Shown: positions 1 through 8,700, counted from the first letter of the stretch. The stretch: DNA of 24,595 nt from Euryarchaeota archaeon UBA121 (GCA_002499865.1 DANL01000041.1:8666-33260); one strand, 5' to 3'. Notes: a model not told the origin generated them from the letters alone. Program-made: numbers and translations.

Positions 1-1
1 C

Positions 2-661
2 ATAAAAATACTCCATCTCGGAGTAGAGGAGTATTCTACAGTTTTTGAGAAGATGAAGAAATTACAGGAAAGAAGGATTGAAGATGAAATTACAGATACT
101 CTAATTTTCGTTATTCATCCAGAAGTTGTCACCTTGGGCCCCAAGGCAGTTAGAGATGGAGTGGAGATTGAAGATTATCAGATATTCGAGACAGATAGAG
201 GAGGAGGGGCAACATGGCATGGGCCCGGGCAACTAGTTGTCTATCCAATAATTAAGTGGGAAGGGGAGTTTCAAAGTGTCAGAGCAGTGATATCTCTACT
301 AGAGGATTGGGCAATATCGGCTTTCGAAGAATGTGGTATTGAGTCATACAAAGACAAAGCGATGCAGGGAGTATGGGTCGATGGGCACAAAATTTGCTCC
401 ATTGGACTTTCTTTCTTTAAGTGGGTCAGTAGACATGGGATGTCAATAAATGTGAATACTCCGGGGTCCAGAGTAGAGGGGGTCTCTGGGTGTGGTATGC
501 AGGAAGGAACTCATACTTGTCTACACAAGCTTGGATATTGTTTTGATAGGGAAGGGAATAAGATTGATATCGAAAGAATTGAGAGTGCATTGGTTGAAAC
601 ATGTCAGAAAATTCTAGGGAGAGTTCCTAGTTACTATACGGACGAGGATGTGTTAACTTAG
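2..661 (+). CDS. lipB: Octanoyl-[ACP]:protein N-octanoyltransferase LipB (5' end truncated by window)
   Basis: LipB moves an octanoyl group from acyl carrier protein onto lipoyl-domain lysines of 2-oxoacid dehydrogenases or glycine cleavage H protein, the first step of lipoate synthesis. Seen, numbering from the internal Met at base 53: the family signature RGGGATWHGPGQ (49-60), the catalytic-lysine segment HKICSIG (Lys113) and the catalytic cysteine in SGCGM (Cys147). The frame stays open back to base 2, and those codons read as the usual LipB amino end (a HLGVEEY segment before the LQERR helix). The true start therefore lies upstream of the window, and the ATG at 53 is internal. The TAG stop is one base before the next ATG, so the pair is probably co-transcribed. 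LipB is a bacterial-type enzyme, uncommon in archaea. Its partner LipA is not in the window. Confidence 0.93.
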   Translation: MKILHLGVEEYSTVFEKMKKLQERRIEDEITDTLIFVIHPEVVTLGPKAVRDGVEIEDYQIFETDRGGGATWHGPGQLVVYPIIKWEGEFQSVRAVISLLEDWAISAFEECGIESYKDKAMQGVWVDGHKICSIGLSFFKWVSRHGMSINVNTPGSRVEGVSGCGMQEGTHTCLHKLGYCFDREGNKIDIERIESALVETCQKILGRVPSYYTDEDVLT

Positions 662-662
662 A

Positions 663-1856
663 ATGATTCCAGAGAAAGGTCCACTTGCTAGGCTGTGGGG
701 GTTAGACCCCAATACCGTGTTTCTAAACCATGGATCATTCGGTGCGGTCCCCATTGCTGTCCGTGAGGAACAGGATAGAATCAGAAATGAAATGGAGGAA
801 GATCCAGTATATTTTGTGGAAAGGAGGATGAAAAATCTATGGGAAGAGTCCATTATGGAGCTATCTAGGTTCCTTAATGCAGATCCAGAAGGTATGGTCT
901 TCGTTACCAATGCGACAATGGGGGTAAATACGGTACTCAGGTCTCTAAAACTTTCACCGGGAGATGAAATTATTGTTCCGGATCATGCATACCAGGCCTG
1001 CAAGAATGCGATTGATTTCGTGACTGTAAGATCTGGGGCGAGGACAGTTATTGTACATGTTCCTTTCAGAATGGATGATGAATCCGAAATCATTGAGCCA
1101 ATTTTGTCTGCAGTCACCAGCAGAACGGTATTGGCGATGATAGATACTGTTTCTAGTCCGACGGGCGTAAGAATGCCATTTGAGAGTCTAGTACATTTAC
1201 TACAAAATAGGGGTGTCGATGTTCTGGTCGATGCGGCTCATGGACCTGGAATTGTTCCTCTTAATATTAGTAAATTAAATCCGGCATATATTACTGGAAA
1301 TTGTCACAAGTGGATGTGCACCCCCAAGGGCTCTGCTTTCCTTCATATTAGAGAAGACAAGAGGGCGAAAATTAGCCCACTGAACATAGGTCATGGCTAT
1401 TCAAGTGATTTACCTGCAACAGAGAAATTCCGTTTTGAATTTGACTGGTCGGGTACACGTGACCCTAGTCCTTGGCTTTGTATTCCATTCTCCATTGGAT
1501 ACTTGGGAAGTCAGATTAAAGGGGGTTGGGAGGAGATTATGACAAAGAACAAGGACATGGTGCTCCAAGGTAGGAAGCTTCTTTGTGAGGCCCTAGAAAC
1601 CACGCCTCCGACACCGGATTCAATGATTTCTTCGATGTCATCGGTTGAGTTCCCAGGAGAGGACGAAGTTCTCCCCCCTCCCCCAGATGGAGAACCCACT
1701 CACAACTTACTTTATGATGAGTACAGGATTCAAGTACCAGTGATTTCATGGCCTATTCACAATGCCAAATATATCAGGATTTCAGCTCATATTTACAACA
1801 CCAAAGAGGAGTTTGAATATCTGTCAGAATCGCTAAAATCAATTTTAGGGAGTTAG
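663..1856 (+). CDS. Class V PLP-dependent aminotransferase, isopenicillin-N-epimerase-like
   Basis: A fold-type I PLP enzyme of the class V aminotransferase/cysteine desulfurase group, closest in pattern to the isopenicillin N epimerase-like branch. Seen: the amino-terminal FLNHGSFGAVP motif (20-30), NATMGVNTVL (83-92), the cofactor Asp with His nearby (Asp190, His193, in VDAAHGPG), and the Schiff-base lysine in GNCHKWMCTPKG (Lys216). The carboxyl domain has RISAHIYNTKEEFEYL, typical of this branch. Length 397 is normal. The substrate cannot be read from sequence: members include epimerases, C-S lyases and desulfurase-like enzymes, and no antibiotic or ergothioneine genes are nearby. Adjacency to lipB (one base apart) could hint at sulfur supply for lipoate, but that is speculation. 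Confidence 0.88.
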   Translation: MIPEKGPLARLWGLDPNTVFLNHGSFGAVPIAVREEQDRIRNEMEEDPVYFVERRMKNLWEESIMELSRFLNADPEGMVFVTNATMGVNTVLRSLKLSPGDEIIVPDHAYQACKNAIDFVTVRSGARTVIVHVPFRMDDESEIIEPILSAVTSRTVLAMIDTVSSPTGVRMPFESLVHLLQNRGVDVLVDAAHGPGIVPLNISKLNPAYITGNCHKWMCTPKGSAFLHIREDKRAKISPLNIGHGYSSDLPATEKFRFEFDWSGTRDPSPWLCIPFSIGYLGSQIKGGWEEIMTKNKDMVLQGRKLLCEALETTPPTPDSMISSMSSVEFPGEDEVLPPPPDGEPTHNLLYDEYRIQVPVISWPIHNAKYIRISAHIYNTKEEFEYLSESLKSILGS

Positions 1857-1892
1857 GCAACCATTCAAGGCATGTAGCATTGCCGGCACATC

Positions 1893-2471
1893 ATGCCTAG
1901 TGCGGTAGTAGCGATAACCGGGGCCTCTGGTGCCCGCTATGGAGTTAGGTTAGTTGAGCAACTAAGTCTAGCTGGATGGGAAATCGACCTCATAGTAAGT
2001 AAAGCCGGAGAAATCAATCTCAAACTTGAGTGTGGTATCGGAGCCTCAGAACTCAGTGAAGTTGAGGGCGTATCCATACACAATAATGCTAATCTTGCTG
2101 CCAGACCAGCCTCTGGATCAGCATTGTATGATGCATATGTAATCTGTCCAGCTAGTGGGACAACTATAGGAAAAATTGGAGCAGGAATATCTGATAATCT
2201 CTCAACTAGAAGCGCTCTCGTTGCAATCAAGGAGAGGAGAAAACTAATCATTGTGCCAAGGGAAACTCCATCACCTACGCCTCACTTAGAAGCTATGGCA
2301 AAGATGTCTTCGTGGGGAGTTGTCATATTGCCAGCGAATCCGGGATTCTATAATTCACCGAAGTCAATTGATGACTTAATTGACTTCGTTGTAGCTAGAA
2401 TTTTAGATCAGATGGGAGTGTCGCACGCTCTTGGTAAGAGATGGACCGGTGAAGAAGTAACATTGGAGTAA
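1893..2471 (+). CDS. ubiX: Flavin prenyltransferase UbiX
   Basis: UbiX joins dimethylallyl phosphate to reduced FMN, making the prenylated FMN used by UbiD-type decarboxylases. Seen: the flavin-binding AITGASGARYG segment near the amino end (7-17), CPASGTTIGKIGAGISDNL (85-103), and VPRETP (121-126), all hallmark UbiX blocks, followed by the usual ANPGFY and SIDDLIDFVVARILDQMGV helix. Length 192 matches the family. The ATG is 36 bases after the upstream gene and the following gene is 60 bases away, all on the same strand. UbiD is not in the window, so the client decarboxylase is unknown. A perfect 11-bp inverted repeat lies inside the 3' part of the gene (2359-2388). Confidence 0.95.
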   Translation: MPSAVVAITGASGARYGVRLVEQLSLAGWEIDLIVSKAGEINLKLECGIGASELSEVEGVSIHNNANLAARPASGSALYDAYVICPASGTTIGKIGAGISDNLSTRSALVAIKERRKLIIVPRETPSPTPHLEAMAKMSSWGVVILPANPGFYNSPKSIDDLIDFVVARILDQMGVSHALGKRWTGEEVTLE

Positions 2472-2531
2472 TCGAGTTATTTCAGACAATCTCCAGAATG
2501 GGTTCAATAGTCAGCGTGATGTAACGATGTT

Positions 2532-4256
2532 GTGAGCGAATCCTCCAAATGGTCTGATCTATCAGTATCCGAACTCAAAAACTCTCTCAGGGAAAGAGGA
2601 ATGCCAGTTTCTGGGAGAAAGGAGGAGCTGGTTAGGAGGCTGGAAGAAAATTCTGTTTTTCAGGCTGAAATTGCTGATATTCCATCTGAGAATAAGAAAT
2701 TTAGAAGATTATTAGATATGGGTAGAGATTTACCATTTTCCACACTAGTGGTGATTTCGATACTGATTGTCGGTGGATCAGGAGGAGCAGTCCTATATGG
2801 TGATGAAATATTAGATTTTATTCAAGGGGAGCCAGAATACGCACTCATTGATTTTGATATTGACAAGACTAGAGAATTCGCTCAGACGCTGGTTGATATG
2901 GGACATCCTGAATGGGAAGGGAGAATGTCTGGGACCGTAGAAGAGGAAAATACGGCTAATGCAATTAAGAGTAATTTCACCTCCATGGGAATACCTTCGA
3001 CAATGGATGAGTTTGATGTGAATATGTTCGAAATTGGAGGAGAGCCGGATTTATCCATATGCGTGCCGGGAGATATCGGGAGTATTTTCGGAGGGCCGAC
3101 CCCATGTTCGGTCGCAGACGTAAACAGGCAGATAACTCAGTTCACCCATAGGGAAGACTATGTGATTCAGGGGTATAGCGGATCGGTAGATTTTTTTCAT
3201 ACAGAAAATGCTGATATTGTTGATCTGGGAAACGGTAGCGAAGACTCCGATTGGCCCTCGGCTGCTAGTAAAATTGCTATGGTCTGGATAGAGACTGGGA
3301 CTGATGGGAATACTGATTTGTTGGAGAGGGCCTTGGCTAATGACGTTAATTCGATGATTACCGTAAACTCTCTGACTAATTGTGATGAGCTGGTAATGGA
3401 TGACTGCGTCCCTTATTTCAAGGGCATTGATCTGACGAGATTTGATTTCATTCCAGACTCATTTGGATTCATAATGGTCTCCAAGAGCGTGGGCACCACA
3501 ATATCCGATAGTGTAATCAATGGAGATGGGCGAATCCAGATGAGGATAGATGTGGATAATCAAGCTGTTTCAACTATTCACGTCCCATGTGGAATTATCG
3601 AAGGAAAAACTGATTCAATTATAGTTCTTGGAGCTCACCATGATACCGTTTATAATGGGCAAGGAGCAGTAGATGATAGTTCAGGAGTGGCAACATTACA
3701 GGAAATCGCCAGACAGTTTTCGATTCTTGAATCTAGGCTGGGAGAGCCTGAATATACGATTTATTTCTGTACATGGGGAGGGGAAGAAGAAGGCCTTTGG
3801 GGATCTAAGGAATGGGTCGATAAGTATCGTAACTTGCTATCAGAAAACTTGCGCCTAAATATCAACCTAGATATGAATCATGTAGACTTGGAAAGGAATA
3901 ACGGCCTCACCATCTACGGAAACAATCCCAAGGATACGAAGATAGTCAGGGGAATCACAGCGAAGTTTTCTGAGGTGCATGCAGACTTGTCATCTAAGTA
4001 CCGCGTAAATGTGAATGACATCCCATCTACGGCCATGCCATACAACTCAGATCATGCGCCCTTCGTTTATGAGATAGACAATCAACCAGACGATGGTATG
4101 GAATATGGTAAAGCCCTAGTTTGCTATGGCTCTGGTTCTAGTGAGTACCACACGTATCTGGATACCATGGATAGATTCAATGAGGAAAGCTTGGCAGTCT
4201 CTGGAATAATATTGGGATCATTCATCAGGTATCTTTCATACGGGGAAAGGGTCTAG
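2532..4256 (+). CDS. SAP-domain, membrane-anchored M28 family metallopeptidase
   Basis: A 574-residue zinc aminopeptidase-type protein with an unusual front end. Seen in order: a SAP-like helix-loop-helix (about 7-39, LSVSELKNSLRERG then SGRKEELVRRLEE); one hydrophobic helix (about 70-89); a long middle part with eight Cys (about 177-353) that may include a PA-like insert; and an M28 catalytic domain. M28 residues: GAHHD (His369, Asp371), bridging Asp381 in GAVDDSSGV, EEEGLWGS (Glu418, Glu419), Asp447 in NLDMNH, and His508 in NSDHAPF. All expected metal ligands are present. With a single amino-terminal membrane helix the catalytic part should face outward and the SAP part the cytoplasm (inference). 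The start is GTG. Role: probably degradation of exogenous peptides; the SAP function is unclear. Confidence 0.88.
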   Translation: MSESSKWSDLSVSELKNSLRERGMPVSGRKEELVRRLEENSVFQAEIADIPSENKKFRRLLDMGRDLPFSTLVVISILIVGGSGGAVLYGDEILDFIQGEPEYALIDFDIDKTREFAQTLVDMGHPEWEGRMSGTVEEENTANAIKSNFTSMGIPSTMDEFDVNMFEIGGEPDLSICVPGDIGSIFGGPTPCSVADVNRQITQFTHREDYVIQGYSGSVDFFHTENADIVDLGNGSEDSDWPSAASKIAMVWIETGTDGNTDLLERALANDVNSMITVNSLTNCDELVMDDCVPYFKGIDLTRFDFIPDSFGFIMVSKSVGTTISDSVINGDGRIQMRIDVDNQAVSTIHVPCGIIEGKTDSIIVLGAHHDTVYNGQGAVDDSSGVATLQEIARQFSILESRLGEPEYTIYFCTWGGEEEGLWGSKEWVDKYRNLLSENLRLNINLDMNHVDLERNNGLTIYGNNPKDTKIVRGITAKFSEVHADLSSKYRVNVNDIPSTAMPYNSDHAPFVYEIDNQPDDGMEYGKALVCYGSGSSEYHTYLDTMDRFNEESLAVSGIILGSFIRYLSYGERV

Positions 4257-4300
4257 AAGTAATTGAGTTGAAGATGGAAAATAACAAATGTTGAATAGAT

Positions 4301-4317
4301 ATTTTGTTAAATTTTTT
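4301..4317 (+). terminator. Candidate oligo-T terminator after the M28 peptidase
   Basis: Two T-runs (4302-4305 and 4312-4317) lie about 45-60 bases after the peptidase stop, in the only sizeable gap between co-directional genes here. Archaeal RNA polymerase commonly terminates at T-rich tracts without a hairpin. The assignment is by position and composition only. Confidence 0.35.
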
Positions 4318-4351
4318 CCGTGTAACCATTACTATCTCAAATCCAATAAAA

Positions 4352-4366
4352 CGAAACCGATATACG
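4352..4366 (+). promoter_or_regulatory. Candidate BRE/TATA promoter of the peroxiredoxin gene
   Basis: The stretch CGAAACCGATATACG has a purine/A-rich BRE-like half followed by a TATA-like half (about 4359-4366), centred some 26 bases before the ATG at 4389. That spacing would place the transcription start at or next to the start codon, as in leaderless archaeal mRNAs. No ribosome-binding site precedes this ATG, which agrees. Confidence 0.4.
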
Positions 4367-4388
4367 CTATCGATTGTCGGCATAGTTT

Positions 4389-4856
4389 ATGGTCAAAATA
4401 GGAGAAACCGCCCCTGCCTTCACATTGAAAACAACTGACAAGAGTGATGTCAGCCTGTCTGATTACAAGGGCGAGAAAGTAATTTTAGCATTCTACCCTG
4501 GTGCTTTTACAGGAGTTTGTGACAAGGAAATGTGTGCCTTCCAGGATAATATCGTTAAGTTGAACGATGCTGGCACGACGGTTCTTGGAATTAGTGTCGA
4601 CTCGCCTTGGGCCAATAATGCGTTTTCACAGAAATATAATCTTAGGTTTCCATTACTATCTGATGTAGATAGAAAAGTCGTAGAAAGCTACGATGCCTCA
4701 TTTGTTGGCCTAGGCGGAATTGAGGGTTATGTTAGTGCCGACAGGGTAGTCATAGTCATAGATCGAGATGGAGTAGTAAGATATCGCTGGGACGCAGAAA
4801 ATCCTGGAGTTGAGCCAGATTATGATTCAGTAGTCGCCTTTGCTTCGGCTTTGTGA
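4389..4856 (+). CDS. bcp: Peroxiredoxin, BCP/PrxQ type
   Basis: A thiol peroxidase that reduces hydrogen peroxide and organic hydroperoxides in the cytoplasm, recycled by a thioredoxin-like donor. Seen: the peroxidatic motif FYPGAFTGVCDKEMC (35-49) with Cys44. A second cysteine five residues on (Cys49) fits the atypical two-Cys BCP/PrxQ layout, where the resolving cysteine sits in the same helix. The thioredoxin-fold strands ILAFYPG, TTVLGIS and the conserved FPLLSD follow. Length 155 is normal. It stands alone between a T-rich terminator candidate and the convergent argS end, so it is probably a single-gene unit. Confidence 0.93.
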   Translation: MVKIGETAPAFTLKTTDKSDVSLSDYKGEKVILAFYPGAFTGVCDKEMCAFQDNIVKLNDAGTTVLGISVDSPWANNAFSQKYNLRFPLLSDVDRKVVESYDASFVGLGGIEGYVSADRVVIVIDRDGVVRYRWDAENPGVEPDYDSVVAFASAL

Positions 4857-4896
4857 GCGGGCTATTTGCTTCCAAGGGAGAGTCGATAGGGCATAG

Positions 4897-6639
4897 TTAC
4901 ATCATTTCTGGCGATTGAATACCCAAGAGTCCCAATCCAGTCGAAATGACTCTTGCTGTCAAGTCGCATAGTGCCAACCTACTTGTCATAATCTCTTCGT
5001 TCTCGGCCTTTAGTATTGGACAGGCCTCGTAGAATGTTGCAAATGCGGACGAGGTTGCATGGATGTGTGTGCAGAGTTTATGAGGGTGCATACTGGAAAT
5101 TGATTTATCAAATGATTCTGCAAAATTCACGATACATCTGGCTAGTGTCTCCTCTTCTTCGGTAAATAGCTCGATGGAAGAATTTTTTAGCGAGTTTCGA
5201 CTGACAGGTGAAAGAGAAAAAATACGTGATATCCTTGCATGAGAATATTGGAGATATGGTGCAGTATTTCCTTCAAAGGAGAGCATCTTATCCCAGTCAA
5301 AGACGTAATCTTTTGTTCTGTCGGTAGAAAGATCGGCATACTTTACAGCACCTATGCCTATCATCTTTGAGATTCTATCCTTATCATTTCCTGTAAGTCC
5401 AGGATTCTTCTCAGAGATGGCATTATTGGCTCTCCTTATTGATTCCTTCAATAGATCAACAAGTTTTACCGATTGCCCGGTCCTACTTTTCAGCATCTGT
5501 CCATTCGAATCGAGAACCGATCCAAAGTTTATGTGTTTGGCCGTATGTCTTTCATCCATGAATCCAGCTCTTGATGCGACTTCGAAAACCATCTCAAAAT
5601 GTTGTTTCTGTGGAGTTCCCACGACATAAATTAGTTCGTCACACGAAATTCTTTCCACCCTGTCAATGATACAGGCTAAGTCAGAGGTAGAGTAGTTGAA
5701 ACCCCCATCGCCTTTCCTGATGATGACTGGGAATGGGTCCCCGTCCCTATTTACCCACTTACCTCCCAAATAGACTACACTAGCTCCCTCGCTTTCTTCT
5801 AACATTTCCGATTGACGTAATCTTTCAACAACGTTCGGCAGTAGATGCCTGTAAGCAGATTCTCCCATAATGTCCCCATCGTCGAGAAGGACTTCTAGCA
5901 TCTCGTATACTTCATTGAAGTAGCCAGTTGATACATCAACCAAGACTTTCCAAAGTCTAAGTGTATCAGAATCTTCACCTTGTAATTGGACAACTCTAGA
6001 TCGAGCTCTCTCGGCGAATATATCATCCTGATCAAACTTTACTCTGGCCTCTTTGTAAAACTGATCAAAATCCGAGATTCCCTTTCTTGATGTGAAGCTG
6101 TCCTCTCCTAAATCTATTAGATGCTCTATTAGCATGCCAAATGGAGTACCCCAATCTCCAATATGATTCTCCCTAATCACTTCATGGCCCTTGAAAAGTA
6201 GCATTCGAACTATTGCATCCCCTATCACAGTTGATCTTAGATGTCCGACATGCATCTCTTTAGCCACGTTAGGTGCTGAATAGTCGACAACAATTTTTCT
6301 AGATTCATCCTTCTTTACCCCCATCATTTTATCAGATAAGAGTTCCATAGTTTTGTTGGCTAACCATTCAGGATGGGCCTTCAGATTAACAAACCCATTC
6401 ATGGAAGATGTTATGGCCAGTCCCTGTAAATGAGGGGCGATAGCGATAGAAATCTGCTCCGAAACATCAACAGGAGATTTCTTTAATATTCTAGATAAAG
6501 AATGGCAGGGGATTGCAACATCAGCCATAGAACCAACAGTCGAAGGCCCGATTAGATTGGAGATATCCTCTTCAGAGATGCCCAATTCAGTTACAGAATC
6601 GTAAATCAAAGGTGCGCAGGCTTCTATTAGATCCCTCAT
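4897..6639 (-). CDS. argS: Arginyl-tRNA synthetase
   Basis: Class I synthetase that charges tRNA-Arg. Seen (numbering from a TTG four codons upstream of the chosen ATG): an amino-terminal Add1-like domain, the HIGH-type motif HVGH (134-137) in NVAKEMHVGHLRST, HIGDWGTPFG (163-172), the KMSKS-equivalent loop GQMLKSRTG (384-392) and the DALR anticodon-binding region with NTAPYLQYSHARISRI (462-477). Start choice: a TTG at 6651 overlaps the upstream stop, but an ATG at 6639 (revealed MRDLIEAC) is preceded by GAGGTG at ideal spacing, so I use the ATG, giving 580 residues. It follows aRF1 directly and is probably translationally coupled to it. Confidence 0.95.
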   Translation of the reverse strand: MRDLIEACAPLIYDSVTELGISEEDISNLIGPSTVGSMADVAIPCHSLSRILKKSPVDVSEQISIAIAPHLQGLAITSSMNGFVNLKAHPEWLANKTMELLSDKMMGVKKDESRKIVVDYSAPNVAKEMHVGHLRSTVIGDAIVRMLLFKGHEVIRENHIGDWGTPFGMLIEHLIDLGEDSFTSRKGISDFDQFYKEARVKFDQDDIFAERARSRVVQLQGEDSDTLRLWKVLVDVSTGYFNEVYEMLEVLLDDGDIMGESAYRHLLPNVVERLRQSEMLEESEGASVVYLGGKWVNRDGDPFPVIIRKGDGGFNYSTSDLACIIDRVERISCDELIYVVGTPQKQHFEMVFEVASRAGFMDERHTAKHINFGSVLDSNGQMLKSRTGQSVKLVDLLKESIRRANNAISEKNPGLTGNDKDRISKMIGIGAVKYADLSTDRTKDYVFDWDKMLSFEGNTAPYLQYSHARISRIFSLSPVSRNSLKNSSIELFTEEEETLARCIVNFAESFDKSISSMHPHKLCTHIHATSSAFATFYEACPILKAENEEIMTSRLALCDLTARVISTGLGLLGIQSPEMM

Positions 6640-6643
6640 ATTA

Positions 6644-6649
6644 CACCTC
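6644..6649 (-). promoter_or_regulatory. Ribosome-binding site deciding the argS start
   Basis: GAGGTG on the minus strand, four bases before the ATG at 6639. It overlaps the aRF1 stop region and would be useless for a TTG start at 6651, so it favours the ATG. Confidence 0.6.
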
Positions 6650-7931
6650 AAGAAATTGGGTACCTCAATAGTGCCGCTATACCACCAAATGCATCGAATA
6701 AGGTAGCGCCTTCTTCCGTATCCATAGAAATCAGGGTGACGGCAGCTGAGGTATGACCTGCCAACTGAGTCAATTCATCAATCAAATCCATGGACCTATC
6801 TGCATCCTCCACAACATCTTCAGACGAGCATTTGGCACAAACTGGAATGTCTGATCTTCTACTTTGAGTACCTTCCCATTCAGACTTACATTGCCTACAA
6901 ACCCACATAACTCTCCTTTTCCTAACATTTTCTGAAAGTAATAGTCTCTCAACTGCACCTTGATCAAGCGCACTTCTAATCATCATCTCGCCGTATGTGG
7001 CCTTTGGATGAGCTTGCATTACTTCTCTCAAAAATCTATCAACTAGTTTTCTCTCAGTATCTAATTCTATTTGGTCCATAAGGCCTCCCGCTCTTTGAAC
7101 CAATTCCCTTAGGCCACTTTCATTGGAATAGCCTACATCAAAGAAGGGCTCCCTAATTAATTTCTTAATCTCATGATGAAAATAATCATTTTTCACCACG
7201 TAATCTTTGGTTGCCCCTGGTCCCCCTATAATTATGCCCTGTAAATTTTCAATCATGGGGAGCCAGTATGATGATGCCCTTTCTGCAGATTTCTTGAAGA
7301 ATTTATCTGCCGCCTCTTCGATTAATCTCTCGAATCTCTGTGCAGACTGCCCTCCTCTACCATGCTTCGAAGGAACTAATGAGGTTACATGCTCTTGACA
7401 GTGTAATCTCTTTCCACTGGCGAGTCCGTACGCTGCTTCTGACCTGTCTATAACAAAAAGGCCGTAAGCAGTCCTGTCAATTAGCATCTCCTCAAGCTGA
7501 CTGATCTCGAATGTAGATCCACACCTGTACCTGTATGAAGTAAAAGCCTCAGGAGGGTCATCGATGACTATGGACATTAGCCTGGTTTTATTATTTCCAA
7601 CAATAACATGTCCTACGAATAAGGCCATTCCTCTTTCTCCGGGGGTCTTGTATCGATTTAAGGTAGCTATGGCCGATTCGATAGCATCAGAAACATGTTT
7701 CCTGGTCAACTTAGACTTGATATTTGCGGCTTGGCCGGCTTCGTTGGAAAGTTGGTGCCTGACATCACTAATCATCCGATCAGGAGGAACAACAACCGAA
7801 ACTAGCTCAGTACCCATTCCCTTCATTGTAGACAAGTCCTCTACTGCCTTCTTGAGGCGTAATCTCCTCTGCTGGACTTCAATCTCGTCGGATATGGCAC
7901 TACCCCCAGTTAAAGGCCGGAGGGGCAGCAT
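6648..7931 (-). CDS. prf1: Archaeal peptide chain release factor aRF1
   Basis: Recognises all three stop codons and triggers peptide release on the archaeal ribosome. Seen: the NIKS decoding motif (70-73) in AANIKSKLTRKHV, the YxCxxxF motif (Tyr135, Cys137, Phe141) in the stop-recognition domain, and the catalytic GGQ (193-195) in HGRGGQSAQRF. Domain 2/3 follows with GGPGATKDYV. A four-cysteine zinc element sits near the end (CRQC and CAKC, about 344-372), known in many archaeal aRF1 proteins. Length 427 is typical. It is divergent from pyrH with 61 bases between starts, and is the first gene of the prf1-argS pair. Confidence 0.96.
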   Translation of the reverse strand: MLPLRPLTGGSAISDEIEVQQRRLRLKKAVEDLSTMKGMGTELVSVVVPPDRMISDVRHQLSNEAGQAANIKSKLTRKHVSDAIESAIATLNRYKTPGERGMALFVGHVIVGNNKTRLMSIVIDDPPEAFTSYRYRCGSTFEISQLEEMLIDRTAYGLFVIDRSEAAYGLASGKRLHCQEHVTSLVPSKHGRGGQSAQRFERLIEEAADKFFKKSAERASSYWLPMIENLQGIIIGGPGATKDYVVKNDYFHHEIKKLIREPFFDVGYSNESGLRELVQRAGGLMDQIELDTERKLVDRFLREVMQAHPKATYGEMMIRSALDQGAVERLLLSENVRKRRVMWVCRQCKSEWEGTQSRRSDIPVCAKCSSEDVVEDADRSMDLIDELTQLAGHTSAAVTLISMDTEEGATLFDAFGGIAALLRYPIS

Positions 7932-7992
7932 TTCAACCCTTAGACTCAGCTAGGGCAAAGGAATTGAAAGGGGCGTCCTAGCTCGGTGGTCG

Positions 7993-8697
7993 ATGACGAC
8001 CGTGATTGTCGCACTCGGAGGGAGTCTGCTCCGTCCTGAGATTGAAGAAAGACATAGCTGGCTGGAGGAGCTAGTATCGGTAATTAGGGACAGGGTCTCC
8101 ATGAATGACAGGATTGGTATTGTGGTCGGGGGTGGCGCTCCTGCTAGGGAGGGCATTGAACTAGCTAGACCGATGATTTCAGATGAGTCGCACCTCGATA
8201 AAATAGGCATAGCAGCAACCAGACTAAATGCCACTATTCTCAGAGAGTCGCTATCGGATTCTGGAATTCCTGTTTCTGGTACTATTCCGAAGAGTATTGA
8301 TGAAGCGGTTCTTCTTCTTGAGACTCGACAGGTAGTCGTTATGGGGGGAACCAACCCTGGTCATACCACGGATGCAGTTGCAATACGTTTTGCCATATCT
8401 TCCGGTGCGGATAAGTGCATAATAGCAACCAATGTACCGAAAGTTTTCGATAGTGACCCGAAATCTAATCCAGATGCCATCCCATATGATTCCTTGACCC
8501 ATGACCAATTACTCCAGATTATTGGCTCTTCTGAACACACGAGGGCCGGAACCTCCCAAGTAGTTGACCCGGTTGGAGCCATCGATGCCTCTGAGTCTGG
8601 CCTGACCTTGAATATCCTCGATGGAAGAAATGTAAATCTCATCAGAGAGGCCATAGTTGGCGGAGATTTCCAAGGAACAGAAGTAAGAGGAGGATAA
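7993..8697 (+). CDS. pyrH: Uridylate kinase (UMP kinase), archaeal type
   Basis: Amino acid kinase-fold enzyme phosphorylating UMP to UDP. Seen: the amino-terminal VIVALGGSLLRPE with the phosphate-binding GGS, VVGGGAPARE (around 44-53), and the family-specific MGGTNPGHTTDAVAIRFA block, then ATNVPKVFDSDPKSNPDA, typical of archaeal PyrH. Length 234 is normal. Aspartate and isopentenyl phosphate kinases share the fold, but the GHTTDAVA block points to UMP kinase. Three small genes follow on the same strand with tight spacing. Together with carA, carB and dut it makes this window rich in pyrimidine functions. Confidence 0.92.
   Translation: MTTVIVALGGSLLRPEIEERHSWLEELVSVIRDRVSMNDRIGIVVGGGAPAREGIELARPMISDESHLDKIGIAATRLNATILRESLSDSGIPVSGTIPKSIDEAVLLLETRQVVVMGGTNPGHTTDAVAIRFAISSGADKCIIATNVPKVFDSDPKSNPDAIPYDSLTHDQLLQIIGSSEHTRAGTSQVVDPVGAIDASESGLTLNILDGRNVNLIREAIVGGDFQGTEVRGG
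8687..8693 (+). promoter_or_regulatory. Strong ribosome-binding site for a TTG start
   Basis: GAGGAGG ends seven bases before the TTG at 8701 and lies inside the last codons of pyrH. It supports the rare TTG start of the next small gene. Confidence 0.65.
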
Positions 8698-8700
8698 AAC

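Noticed and set aside
53..55. ATG at 53 as the start of lipB
   Set aside because: The frame is open to the window edge and the upstream codons match the LipB amino-terminal pattern.
1671..1686. C-rich run as a structural or G-quadruplex element
   Set aside because: It encodes a Pro-rich linker in the PLP enzyme and has too few separate tracts to support a quadruplex.
6639..6651. TTG start for argS at 6651
   Set aside because: ATG at 6639 has GAGGTG at good spacing; the TTG does not.
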